From Desulfuromonadaceae bacterium (GTDB lineage: Bacteria > Desulfobacterota > Desulfuromonadia > Desulfuromonadales > Geopsychrobacteraceae), in the NCBI GenBank assembly GCA_030639985.1, contig DAOWKG010000140.1, positions 1 through 5,219 of the forward strand: a stretch of 5,219 nucleotides of DNA, given 5' to 3'. Positions 5,150-5,219 of the stretch are shown here, piece after piece (within the stretch, counting starts at the first letter, position 1; every line of letters starts with the position of its first letter). Below the pieces are notes generated by a model. The model did no database searches, was not told the origin of the DNA, and was given only the letters and a program-made list of their open reading frames with translations. Made by a program: the position numbers and the translations under genes.

Positions 5150-5219
5150 ACTGCGTTGGTAGATGTTCAGATTAGACAAGATCGGTTAGTCGGTTTCTCA
5201 CTACGATTTGTAAAGATCA
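5147..5219 (+). CDS. Possible 5' end of the next gene, truncated by window edge
   Basis: From TTG 5147 the frame stays open for 24 codons to the end of the window, while the other two forward frames close early (TGA at 5148-5150, TAG shortly after 5170). AGGAG (5133-5137) lies 9 nt upstream, and an in-frame TGA at 5129-5131 limits how far upstream the start can be. The visible peptide begins (M)TALVDVQIRQDRLVGF and is not recognised. Against it, the proposed ribosome-binding site and start codon lie in the repeat-like array and the open frame is short. If real, it would be the next member of the operon after the nucleotidyltransferase. Confidence 0.35.
   Translation, partial: MTALVDVQIRQDRLVGFSLRFVKI

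Overview
The window looks like chromosomal DNA of a Gram-negative, probably anaerobic bacterium. The pairing of a NusG-domain-II protein with a Gx-type membrane protein and the general protein character suggest a Desulfuromonadota/Geobacter-like deltaproteobacterium. This placement is an inference from gene content and is only moderately secure. All recognisable genes lie on the + strand.

Layout: (1) 1-882 is the 3' part of a RelA/SpoT-type (p)ppGpp synthetase gene whose start lies before the window. (2) 883-1205 is a 323-bp intergenic region. Its first half is GC-rich with potential RNA structure and no gene I recognise. Its second half is AT-rich and carries a plausible extended -10 promoter and a GTGA-N6-TCAC inverted repeat in front of yajQ. 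(3) 1206-3040 holds yajQ and rimO, 8 bp apart and probably co-transcribed. (4) 3043-4068 holds a possible 23-codon coupling ORF, a membrane-anchored NusG-domain-II protein and a Gx transporter-family membrane protein. Their starts and stops overlap, so they look translationally coupled. (5) 4090-5085 is a sugar-phosphate nucleotidyltransferase with a C-terminal left-handed beta-helix tail. (6) 5086-5219 contains a degenerate purine-rich short tandem array followed by a possible TTG-initiated gene that runs off the window.

I see no clear intrinsic terminator between 1206 and 5085, so the five main genes may form one transcription unit. They combine nucleotide/second-messenger-linked and translation functions (YajQ, RimO) with membrane and envelope functions (NusG-II/Gx pair, nucleotidyltransferase). 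I see no CRISPR array, tRNA, rRNA, transposase or defence island, and no strong evidence for a wholly new system. The items most worth a second look are the structured GC-rich intergenic segment, the CRP-like site before yajQ, the tiny ATGA-overlapping ORF before the NusG-II gene, the NusG-II/Gx pair of unknown substrate, and the terminal repeat array.
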